Below are positions 42,745-50,190 of a stretch of 64,000 bases of DNA, piece by piece. The position numbers and the translations under genes were made by a program. The DNA lies in NCBI RefSeq assembly GCF_002094855.1, contig NZ_ARYN01000001.1:62001-126000 (forward strand). The letters run 5' to 3'. Position 1 is the stretch's first letter. The number at the start of each line of letters is the position of its first letter. Source of the DNA: Zunongwangia atlantica 22II14-10F7 (GTDB taxonomy: Bacteria > Bacteroidota > Bacteroidia > Flavobacteriales > Flavobacteriaceae). Under the pieces are notes generated by a model that was given only the letters and a program-made list of their open reading frames with translations, had not been told where the DNA came from and searched no databases.

Positions 42745-43968
42745 ATGAAATTTAAAGTAAGTCACTCACAGGATACTGTGAAAGGAGAGCTGAAAATAAC
42801 AGGTTCTAAAAGTGAATCAAATAGATTACTAATCATAGAATCACTTTTTAAGAATCTACAAATTTCTAATCTTTCTAATAGCGACGATACGCAGGTTATG
42901 AAGAAAGCGTTAACTTCTAACGAAGTTGAGGTAGATATTCATCATGCAGGTACAGCTATGCGTTTTCTTACAGCTTATTTTTCTGTTCAAGAAGGTAGAG
43001 AGACAGTTTTAACCGGCAGCCAGCGAATGCAGGAGCGACCTATTCAATTACTGGTAGAAGCGCTTCGATCTATGGGGGCAGAAATCTCTTACGAAAAGAA
43101 TGAAGGATATCCACCAATCCGAATTAAGGGTAAAAAGCTTCAGGCAAATTCGGTAAGTCTTCAGGCAAATATAAGTAGCCAGTATATTTCAGCATTAATG
43201 CTTATTGGTGCGTCACTTCCGCAGGGATTAACAATAAATCTTGAAGGTCAGGTAACCAGTACGCCATATATTTTAATGACTTTAGAAATGCTCCAGCGTT
43301 CGGGTATCCAGGGAAGTTTTGAAGAAAATACTATTAGAATTGAAGCTTGTAGTGAATTGTCTCCAAAAACAATTCCGGTAGAATCAGATTGGAGTTCGGC
43401 CTCATATTTTTATAGTATAGCCGCCCTTGCAGAAGAAGCCGAGATTAAATTATCGAATTACAGGGAAGAAAGCTTGCAGGGTGATTCTTGTCTTGCAACG
43501 ATCTATAAGCAATTTGGTGTAGAAACAAATTTTGATGAAAATAGTATTACTCTAAAAAAATCAAAATGTTCTAAACCCGCAAGTATTACTGAAGATCTTA
43601 GAAACTCGCCAGATATTGCACAAACTATTGCGGTGACCTGTCTAGGTTTAGGGACAGCCTGTAAATTAACCGGCTTACATACTTTAAAAATTAAAGAAAC
43701 CGATCGATTGGTTGCTTTAAAGAATGAGATTGAAAAGTTAGGAGGAGAAGTGGTGATTTCTAACGATCATTTAGAGTTAAAACCTTCAGCTACTTTAAAT
43801 AAAAATGTGGCTATAGCTACCTATAACGATCATCGTATGGCAATGGCATTTGCGCCAATAGCTTTAAAAATACCGGTAATTATAGAAGATGCAATGGTAG
43901 TCTCCAAAAGCTATCCAGATTTTTACAATGATCTGGAAACCCTAAAATTTATTGTTGAAAAAGACTAA
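42745..43968 (+). CDS. aroA: 3-phosphoshikimate 1-carboxyvinyltransferase (EPSP synthase)
   Basis: A 407-residue shikimate-pathway enzyme. The motifs GSKSESNRLL, HAGTAMRFLTAYF, RMQERPIQLLVEALRSMGA, KETDRLVAL and YNDHRMAMAFAP are those of EPSPS. The frame is open further upstream (to 42673), but the extra 24 residues would lie inside the previous gene and resemble nothing; MKFKVSHSQDTVKGELK at 42745 is a natural start. The residue after the TAMR arginine is Phe where E. coli has Pro101, which matters for glyphosate sensitivity in other enzymes. Confidence 0.94.
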   Translation: MKFKVSHSQDTVKGELKITGSKSESNRLLIIESLFKNLQISNLSNSDDTQVMKKALTSNEVEVDIHHAGTAMRFLTAYFSVQEGRETVLTGSQRMQERPIQLLVEALRSMGAEISYEKNEGYPPIRIKGKKLQANSVSLQANISSQYISALMLIGASLPQGLTINLEGQVTSTPYILMTLEMLQRSGIQGSFEENTIRIEACSELSPKTIPVESDWSSASYFYSIAALAEEAEIKLSNYREESLQGDSCLATIYKQFGVETNFDENSITLKKSKCSKPASITEDLRNSPDIAQTIAVTCLGLGTACKLTGLHTLKIKETDRLVALKNEIEKLGGEVVISNDHLELKPSATLNKNVAIATYNDHRMAMAFAPIALKIPVIIEDAMVVSKSYPDFYNDLETLKFIVEKD

Positions 43969-44002
43969 TTTCAAATTAACGGCCAAATATTTTCCCAATT
44001 AC

Positions 44003-44034
44003 TTGACAACCCCTGTTTTGAGATTGTATATTTG
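44003..44034 (+). promoter_or_regulatory. promoter of queA
   Basis: TTG at 44003-44005 and TATATTTG at 44027-44034, 21 bases apart, match the flavobacterial consensus; the start codon lies about 13 bases past the predicted transcript start. Confidence 0.65.
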
Positions 44035-44054
44035 CAGCCTTTAAAATTTCAAAT

Positions 44055-45110
44055 ATGGGAATGAAACTTTCAAACTTCAATTTCGAACTTCCGCCAGAAC
44101 TACTTGCTGAGTATCCTGCGGAAAATAGAGATGAAGCGCGCCTAATGGTTCTTAACCGAAAAGAGCAAACAATAGAGCACAAACAATTTAAAGATCTTAT
44201 CAATTATTTTGATCCTGAAGATGTAATGGTTCTTAATAACACTAAGGTTTTTCCTGCTCGTTTGTACGGGAATAAAGAAAAAACAGGTGCAAGAATTGAA
44301 GTATTCTTATTAAGAGAATTAAATGCTGAAACTAAGCTTTGGGACGTTTTAGTAGACCCTGCACGTAAGATTAGAATTGGTAATAAATTATATTTTGGTG
44401 ACGACGAAAGTTTAGTTGCCGAGGTTATCGATAATACAACTTCTAGAGGTAGAACGCTACGTTTCCTTTACGATGGTTCTTACGAAGATTTTAGAAGAAA
44501 ACTTAAGGAATTAGGAGAAACTCCGCTTCCAAAATATATAAAAAGAGATGTGCAGCCTGAAGATCAGGAGCGTTATCAAACTATTTATGCTAAGGAAGAA
44601 GGAGCTGTAGCAGCACCAACAGCTGGACTTCATTTTTCTAAACACTTATTAAAGCGTTTAGAGATTAAAGGAATTAATTTTGCTGAAGTTACGCTTCACG
44701 TAGGTTTAGGAACTTTTAGTCCGGTTGAAGTAGAAGACCTTAGTAAGCACAAAATGGATAGTGAAGAAGCTTTTGTAAAAGCAGATGCAGTAAACACTAT
44801 CAATAAAGCAAAAGCTGAAAAGCGTAAAGTTTGTGCGGTTGGTACTACTGTAATGAGAGTTTTAGAAAGTTCTGTTTCTTCAAATCAAACTTTAAATGAG
44901 TTTGGAGGTTGGACAAACAAATTTATATTCCCTCCTTACGATTTTAGTATTGCTAACTGTATGGTAACAAACTTCCATACACCAAAATCTACATTATTAA
45001 TGATGATCTCTGCTTTTGCCGGTCATGATTTTATGATGAGAGCTTATGAAGAGGCAGTGAAGGAAAAATATAGATTCTATACTTATGGTGATGCAATGCT
45101 GATATTGTAA
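44055..45110 (+). CDS. queA: tRNA preQ1(34) S-adenosylmethionine ribosyltransferase-isomerase
   Basis: A 351-residue QueA, which builds epoxyqueuosine from preQ1-modified tRNA and SAM. Conserved blocks include [47 protein letters not shown] and [19 protein letters not shown]. The start may be two codons later (ATG at 44061). A terminator follows. Confidence 0.96.
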   Translation: MGMKLSNFNFELPPELLAEYPAENRDEARLMVLNRKEQTIEHKQFKDLINYFDPEDVMVLNNTKVFPARLYGNKEKTGARIEVFLLRELNAETKLWDVLVDPARKIRIGNKLYFGDDESLVAEVIDNTTSRGRTLRFLYDGSYEDFRRKLKELGETPLPKYIKRDVQPEDQERYQTIYAKEEGAVAAPTAGLHFSKHLLKRLEIKGINFAEVTLHVGLGTFSPVEVEDLSKHKMDSEEAFVKADAVNTINKAKAEKRKVCAVGTTVMRVLESSVSSNQTLNEFGGWTNKFIFPPYDFSIANCMVTNFHTPKSTLLMMISAFAGHDFMMRAYEEAVKEKYRFYTYGDAMLIL

Positions 45111-45129
45111 GATTTTAGAACAAATTTTT

Positions 45130-45162
45130 AAAAGCCACAATTAATTAGGATTGTGGCTTTTT
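45130..45162. terminator. intrinsic terminator after queA
   Basis: A 12-bp stem AAAAGCCACAAT with its complement (45130-45141 and 45150-45161), loop of eight bases, then T. Confidence 0.85.
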
Positions 45163-45203
45163 GCATTTAAAGGAGCTTATATAAAATATCCTCAAAATCT
45201 TTG

Positions 45204-45211
45204 TAATTTTG
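45204..45211 (+). promoter_or_regulatory. -7 box directly before the rlmN start codon
   Basis: TAATTTTG lies only four bases before the GTG start (45216). The expected transcription start falls at or within the start codon, suggesting a leaderless mRNA. No convincing -33 element was found. Confidence 0.45.
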
Positions 45212-45215
45212 CGCT

Positions 45216-46262
45216 GTGAAGAATAAGAAAAAAGATATACGGGCTTTAACTAAAAAGCAACTTCAGGAGTTTTTTGTAGAAAACGGTGATAAATCCTTTA
45301 GAGGGTCACAGGTTTACGAATGGCTTTGGAATAAAGGGGCACATACATTTGCAGAAATGACCAACATTTCTAAACAAACCCGTACGATGCTGGCTGATAA
45401 TTTTGTGATTAATCACATTCGTGTAGATCAAATGCAACGCAGTAGTGACGGAACAATCAAAAACGCCGTGAAGCTTCATGATAATCTAACGGTAGAATCT
45501 GTTCTTATTCCCACGCCTACAAGAACAACGGCCTGCGTATCTTCTCAGGTAGGTTGTAGCTTAGATTGCCAGTTTTGTGCTACTGCACGATTAAAGCGCA
45601 TGCGTAATCTTAATCCCGATGAAATTTACGATCAGGTTGTGGCTATAGATAATGAAAGTCGCTTATATTTTGATCGTCCTTTAAGCAATATCGTGTTTAT
45701 GGGAATGGGAGAACCGCTTATGAATTATAATAATGTAATGAAAGCGGTAGAAAAGATCACTTCAGATGAAGGTTTAGGGATGTCTGCAAAGAGAATTACT
45801 ATCTCAACTTCTGGAGTACCTAAAATGATTAAAAAGCTAGCAGACGATGAAGCTAAAATAAAACTTGCCGTTTCATTACACGCAGCAACAGACGAGGTTC
45901 GTACTAAGATTATGCCTTTTAACGAAACATTTCCTTTAGACGATTTGCGAGAGGCTTTAGAATATTGGTATTCTAAAACTAAAAGCCGAATTACTTATGA
46001 GTATATCGTTTGGAAAGATGTAAACGATACCCGTAAGGATGCTATGGCATTGGTAAGATTCTGTAAATATGTGCCTTGTAAAGTGAATCTAATTGAATAT
46101 AATCCTATAGATGATGGTGATTTTCAACAGGCATCATCACAGGCTACAGATATGTATCAGCACGTTTTAGAGCAAAATGGGATTACGGTAACGGTTAGAC
46201 GATCTCGCGGAAAAGATATCGATGCAGCTTGTGGTCAATTAGCCAATAAATCGGCCTCATAA
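45216..46262 (+). CDS. rlmN: dual-specificity 23S rRNA/tRNA adenine-C2 methyltransferase
   Basis: A 348-residue radical SAM enzyme methylating A2503 of 23S rRNA and A37 of some tRNAs. The cluster motif is CSLDCQFCATA; the second catalytic Cys lies in DAACGQL near the end. It starts with GTG at 45216; KNKKKDIRALTKKQLQEFF fits related N-termini, so this start is preferred over later ATGs. Confidence 0.95.
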   Translation: MKNKKKDIRALTKKQLQEFFVENGDKSFRGSQVYEWLWNKGAHTFAEMTNISKQTRTMLADNFVINHIRVDQMQRSSDGTIKNAVKLHDNLTVESVLIPTPTRTTACVSSQVGCSLDCQFCATARLKRMRNLNPDEIYDQVVAIDNESRLYFDRPLSNIVFMGMGEPLMNYNNVMKAVEKITSDEGLGMSAKRITISTSGVPKMIKKLADDEAKIKLAVSLHAATDEVRTKIMPFNETFPLDDLREALEYWYSKTKSRITYEYIVWKDVNDTRKDAMALVRFCKYVPCKVNLIEYNPIDDGDFQQASSQATDMYQHVLEQNGITVTVRRSRGKDIDAACGQLANKSAS

Positions 46263-46288
46263 TTTATCTTCTATTTACCGAATTAAGC

Positions 46289-46296
46289 TATCTTTG
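46289..46296 (+). promoter_or_regulatory. -7 box directly before the polyprenyl synthase gene
   Basis: TATCTTTG lies eight bases before the ATG at 46305, leaving at most a one- to three-base 5' UTR. Confidence 0.4.
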
Positions 46297-46304
46297 CGGA
46301 CTTT

Positions 46305-47282
46305 ATGAAGATAATCTCTCAAATAAAACTTCCGGTTGAAAGAGAAATGGAACTTTTCGAGAAAAAGTTCTTCCAATCGATGTCTTCTAAAGTCGCGCTT
46401 TTAAACCGAATTACGCATTACATCGTAAATCGAAAAGGGAAGCAAATGCGGCCAATGTTTGTTTTTCTGGTAGCCAAACTCGTTTCAGAAGGAAAAGTGA
46501 ATGAGCGTACCTATCGTGGTGCTTCAGTAATCGAACTTATTCATACCGCTACTCTTGTTCACGACGATGTTGTAGACGATAGTAATCGTAGACGGGGTTT
46601 TTTCAGTATAAATGCGTTGTGGAAAAACAAAATCGCTGTTTTGGTTGGGGATTATTTATTGTCTAAAGGACTGTTACTTTCTATAGATAATAATGATTTT
46701 GATTTGCTGAAGATTATTTCTGTAGCTGTTAGAGAAATGAGTGAAGGTGAATTGCTACAAATTGAAAAGGCTCGCCGTTTAGATATAACTGAAGATGTGT
46801 ATTACGATATTATTAGGCAAAAAACTGCAACACTTATTGCGGCTTGTTGTAGTCTAGGTGCTGCCTCTGTAAAACCAGATTCTGAAGAGGTTGAGAGTAT
46901 GCGACGTTTTGGGGAGCTTATAGGGATGGCTTTTCAGATAAAAGATGATCTTTTTGATTATGGTGAGGAGAAAATAGGAAAACCAACCGGGATAGATATT
47001 AAAGAACAAAAAATGACTTTGCCTTTAATTTACGCCCTGAATAATTCAGATAAAAAAGAAAAGGCCTGGGTTATCAACTCAGTTAAAAATCATAACAAAG
47101 ATAAAAAGCGAGTAAAAGAGGTTATCAATTTTGTAAAGAAAAAAGGAGGTTTAGAATATGCAACTTCGCAAATGATCGCCTTTCAAAAAGAAGCTCTAAA
47201 AATACTCGACCAATTTCCACAATCTCAGTATAAAGAATCTTTAGAGTTGATGGTGAATTACGTTATCGAGAGAAAAAAATAA
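46305..47282 (+). CDS. polyprenyl (all-trans) diphosphate synthase
   Basis: A 325-residue E-isoprenyl diphosphate synthase. The first Asp-rich motif is LVHDDVVDDSNRRRG and the second QIKDDLFDY, with GKQMRPMFVFL near the N-terminus. Likely makes the long side chain of menaquinone (IspB/octaprenyl type); chain length cannot be read from sequence. Its stop codon overlaps the terminator. Confidence 0.93.
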   Translation: MKIISQIKLPVEREMELFEKKFFQSMSSKVALLNRITHYIVNRKGKQMRPMFVFLVAKLVSEGKVNERTYRGASVIELIHTATLVHDDVVDDSNRRRGFFSINALWKNKIAVLVGDYLLSKGLLLSIDNNDFDLLKIISVAVREMSEGELLQIEKARRLDITEDVYYDIIRQKTATLIAACCSLGAASVKPDSEEVESMRRFGELIGMAFQIKDDLFDYGEEKIGKPTGIDIKEQKMTLPLIYALNNSDKKEKAWVINSVKNHNKDKKRVKEVINFVKKKGGLEYATSQMIAFQKEALKILDQFPQSQYKESLELMVNYVIERKK

Positions 47283-47305
47283 AAGGCTGCAATTTGCAGC
47301 CTTTT
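47281..47305. terminator. terminator after polyprenyl synthase
   Basis: Stem AAAAGGCTGCA/TGCAGCCTTTTT with a two- to three-base loop, starting within the stop codon and ending in T-run. Bidirectional with the convergent lipoprotein gene. Confidence 0.85.
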
Positions 47306-47329
47306 TCTTTATAAAATTCTTATTCCGGA

Positions 47330-47572
47330 TTAAATGTCGTCATTCGCTTCTTCGCCATTTATATCGTCTGTCTCATGAATTTCTTCATCAACTTCTTCTT
47401 TCACTTTATTGGCACCTTCTTCAATCTTCTCTCCAGCTTTTTCTACGTTATCTTCAATATCCTCACCAATAGCTTCTATTGCTTCTTCTGTTTTTTCTCC
47501 TGTAGATTCTCTACAAGACTGGAAGCTAAACGCGAAAGCTGCTACAAATACAGATAAAATTAATTTTTTCAT
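47330..47572 (-). CDS. small acidic lipoprotein (paralogue 1)
   Basis: An 80-residue protein with lipoprotein signal (AFSFQSCRES, Cys about 20) and a very acidic, helical heptad-like mature part (EEAIEAIGEDIEDNVEKAGEKI). No known domain. It is a paralogue of 47758-47994, both ending in an acidic tail. Probable membrane-anchored amphipathic helix; role unknown. Confidence 0.8.
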   Translation of the reverse strand: MKKLILSVFVAAFAFSFQSCRESTGEKTEEAIEAIGEDIEDNVEKAGEKIEEGANKVKEEVDEEIHETDDINGEEANDDI

Positions 47573-47611
47573 GATTATTTAGTTTTTGATTGGCACCGCC
47601 AAAGGGTATAA

Positions 47612-47680
47612 TACCCCGAGTCTTGCCTCGAAATTAAAAATTTGTTTTCAAAGAATAGCTCGAGGGCTTGCCCCGAGGTA
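47612..47680. repeat. REP-like inverted palindromic unit
   Basis: TACCCCGAGTCTTGCCTCGA (47612-47631) and, in inverted relation, CTCGAGGGCTTGCCCCGAGG (from 47659) flank a 27-base AT-rich spacer. The second forms its own hairpin. This resembles dispersed CGAGGGCTTGCCCCGAG-type intergenic palindromes. Confidence 0.5.
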
Positions 47681-47700
47681 GTTTACTAATAGTTAAAGCT

Positions 47701-47727
47701 AAAAAAAGCCACTACGACGAGTGGCTT
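47701..47727 (-). terminator. terminator after lipoprotein paralogue 2
   Basis: Stem AAGCCACT/AGTGGCTT (47706-47713 with 47720-47727); on the minus strand it is followed by TTTTTAG. Confidence 0.75.
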
Positions 47728-47757
47728 CTAAATTTTTTCTCAAAGAGAAAGAGAGAA

Positions 47758-47994
47758 TTACATATCGTCGTTGTTCTCTACTTCGTCTTCGATTTCTTGA
47801 CCTGCTTCATCAATTTCTTCGCCAGCTTCTTCAACTGCATCTTCAGTTTCTTCAGCAGCTTCTTCAACTCCGTTTTCTACGTCTTCACCCATTTGTTCCA
47901 TAGTGTCCTCTGCACTTTCTTCAGTAGTTTCTCTACAAGAGTACATAGAAATTGTCATAGATGCTACAGCAAATAATAAGAATAATTTTTTCAT
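47758..47994 (-). CDS. small acidic lipoprotein (paralogue 2)
   Basis: A 78-residue lipoprotein (TISMYSCRETTEES) with an extremely Glu/Asp-rich helical tail of repeating EEA/GEE units. Similar in length, lipobox and pattern to the protein at 47330, so the pair looks like a tandem duplication separated by a palindromic repeat. Function unknown. Confidence 0.8.
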   Translation of the reverse strand: MKKLFLLFAVASMTISMYSCRETTEESAEDTMEQMGEDVENGVEEAAEETEDAVEEAGEEIDEAGQEIEDEVENNDDM

Positions 47995-48042
47995 CGTTAT
48001 AATGTTTAATTAGTTGAACAAACAAATGTAAACTAATTTTCA

Positions 48043-48816
48043 TTACATGATAATGGTCTTTTCCGTTAAATATTTCCAATAACGTTTAGGCACATGTTGA
48101 AGGTGTAATTTGGTGTTTTTTCGGGATTTTATGTTACTAGAGTCGAAATATGATTTCCATAATTTCTGAAAGTTTATTTCGTCTTCGTGTAGTATATTAG
48201 GGTCTTTTTTTGAATTATTTTCAAAATTAAGGCTAATTGGGACTACTTTTTTTAGATCATAGAACAGTCCAAATTGCCTTTTTTCGTCATAAATTATCCA
48301 CTTTTGGTCGGCATATCTATTCTTAAAATGTTTTAAAATTAGGGGTAAAACGTTAAAATCTGGGGCTATTTTTGTGAAAAAAATATCATCTTTTAGCAAT
48401 TCAAATCTAATAAAAGCTTCCATTCTATGCTTTTCTCTACCAACTTTCCTGTCAATTTGCGCAATTTTTAAGATTGGCGGGTAAGAAAAATCATCAGAAA
48501 GATCTGTTTTATGTCTGAAGATATGCCTGAAAAATTCAACAATCTGAATTTCGACCCCTGGGATTTCAGATAAAAAAGCGCGATAAATTCTATGAACTGC
48601 TTTTTTTGAAGTGTATTCTTTAAATCGTTTTAAGACTCTGCCAGATTTTTCGAGATCTGTAATAACCAATTCTTTATTTGCGAAAAAGTCGGTTTGATTA
48701 TAACCTTCAGGATGAATACTATAATCACTTAATTTTTCTTCATAAATCTGAAATATACAGGTGAGTAATCCCTGAAATGTGCCATCATAAATTAGAATTT
48801 TATGATGCATGATCAA
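48043..48816 (-). CDS. putative DNA repair/metabolism protein (TIGR03915/DUF4130 type)
   Basis: A 257-residue protein starting ILIYDGTFQGLLTCIFQIYE, with the downstream region FRHKTDLSDDF..REKHRMEAFIRFE and a C-terminal half with IAPDFNVLPLILKHFKNRYADQ. This is the uracil-DNA-glycosylase-associated family always found next to a radical SAM protein. It overlaps the radical SAM gene by 17 bases, confirming the pairing. The reaction is not known. Confidence 0.85.
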   Translation of the reverse strand: MIMHHKILIYDGTFQGLLTCIFQIYEEKLSDYSIHPEGYNQTDFFANKELVITDLEKSGRVLKRFKEYTSKKAVHRIYRAFLSEIPGVEIQIVEFFRHIFRHKTDLSDDFSYPPILKIAQIDRKVGREKHRMEAFIRFELLKDDIFFTKIAPDFNVLPLILKHFKNRYADQKWIIYDEKRQFGLFYDLKKVVPISLNFENNSKKDPNILHEDEINFQKLWKSYFDSSNIKSRKNTKLHLQHVPKRYWKYLTEKTIIM

Positions 48817-50071
48817 AGAGATTTAACTGGGTAGAATAATCCTTTCTGAATTTGCTGGAACTTGTCTTTATGATTTTTGATTTTATTTGATTAGCAGTCC
48901 AGTCTTTCTTTTCCCATAATCTGGAATCACAAATTATAAAGTATTTTGCTCGGTTTAACGCGACTCCTATAGCCTTTAAATGTTCCCAGTTTAATTTGCG
49001 GTATTTTCTGGCCTGAAGAATTTTATATACAGAACGCATTCCCAAACCGGGTACTCTTGCCAGCATCATTTTATCTGCGGTATTTATATTTACAGGGAAT
49101 AAGTGTTGGTTGCGTAGTGCCCAGCTTAATTTGGGATCGATATCTAAATCTAAATTAGGATGATGATTATTTAATAGTTCTCTTATATCGAAACCATAGA
49201 ATCTAAGAAGCCAATCTGTTTGATATAGCCTATTTTCTCTTAACATAGGAACCTGTGAGGTAATGGTCGGTAGTCTGGGATCTGAAGAAATAGGTACGTA
49301 GCCAGAATAATAAACACGTTTCATGTTATATTGCTGGTAGTAATAGTTAGCAGAATACATGATATCCCTGTCACTTTCTCCAGTAGCGCCAACAATCATC
49401 TGGGTGCTTTGGCCGGCGGGAGCATATTTAGGAGTACTTTTAATAAACTTTTTTTCTTGTTTAAATTGAATGATTTCATTTTTAACCTTTTCCATTGGTT
49501 TAATGAAATCCTCATGTTTTTTTTCAGGAGCAAGTAATTTTAGGCCAGAAACAGTAGGTACTTCAATATTTACACTTAAGCGATCTGCATATAAACCTGC
49601 TTCCCGCATAAGTTCGTCGCTAGCTCCAGGAATTGATTTTAGATGAATATAGCCATTAAAATTTTCTTCCTCTCTAAGTTTTTTAGCTACCTTAATTAAA
49701 CGTTCCATAGTATAATCTGCATCTTTAAAAATGCCCGAGCTAAGAAAAAGTCCTTCAATATAATTTCGACGATAAAAGTTAATGGTGAGATCAACTACTT
49801 CCTGAACCTTAAATGCAGCACGTTTTATATCGTTACTGCGTCTTGTAACGCAATACGCACAGTCGAAAATACAATGATTGGTTAACAAGATCTTTAAAAG
49901 AGAAACACATCTACCATCTTCGGTATAACTATGGCAAATTCCCATTCCAGAAGAATCTCCAAGTCCGTTTTTGGTATTTTTTCGATTACTGCCACTACTG
50001 GAGCACGAAACATCATACTTTGCGGCATCGGCTAAAATTTCTAGTTTCTCTTTAATTCTATCGAAATTCAT
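48800..50071 (-). CDS. radical SAM putative DNA modification/repair protein (TIGR03916 type)
   Basis: A 423-residue radical SAM protein: cluster motif NHCIFDCAYC, TIM-barrel core with LFLSSGIF and SVNIEVPT, and a C-terminal helix-hairpin-helix region (NINTADKMMLARVPGLGMRSVYKIL) that suggests DNA binding. Forms a two-gene unit with the downstream TIGR03915-like protein. Proposed DNA-repair role is family inference without a known substrate. It diverges from the PUL regulator at 50191. Confidence 0.88.
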   Translation of the reverse strand: MNFDRIKEKLEILADAAKYDVSCSSSGSNRKNTKNGLGDSSGMGICHSYTEDGRCVSLLKILLTNHCIFDCAYCVTRRSNDIKRAAFKVQEVVDLTINFYRRNYIEGLFLSSGIFKDADYTMERLIKVAKKLREEENFNGYIHLKSIPGASDELMREAGLYADRLSVNIEVPTVSGLKLLAPEKKHEDFIKPMEKVKNEIIQFKQEKKFIKSTPKYAPAGQSTQMIVGATGESDRDIMYSANYYYQQYNMKRVYYSGYVPISSDPRLPTITSQVPMLRENRLYQTDWLLRFYGFDIRELLNNHHPNLDLDIDPKLSWALRNQHLFPVNINTADKMMLARVPGLGMRSVYKILQARKYRKLNWEHLKAIGVALNRAKYFIICDSRLWEKKDWTANQIKSKIIKTSSSKFRKDYSTQLNLFDHAS

Positions 50072-50178
50072 CTTCCATGAAGTTTCTTCAAAAATAGGAA
50101 AAAATCCAATTATTGGGATATTATCCTTTGTTAAACTTACAGAAGCTTTTTTAGGCTTTTATTAGGAATATTATGTTG

Positions 50179-50186
50179 TAGTTTTG
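50179..50186 (+). promoter_or_regulatory. -7 box at the PUL regulator start
   Basis: TAGTTTTG lies four bases before the ATG at 50191, so the mRNA is probably leaderless. A clear TTG -33 element is not seen. Confidence 0.4.
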
Positions 50187-50190
50187 TGGT

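Noticed and set aside
47375-47976. Plus-strand ORFs rich in Phe, Ser and Leu opposite the two acidic lipoprotein genes
   Set aside because: They are antisense shadows of Glu-codon-rich genes (GAA/GAG read as TTC/CTC). The minus-strand frames have good lipoprotein signals.
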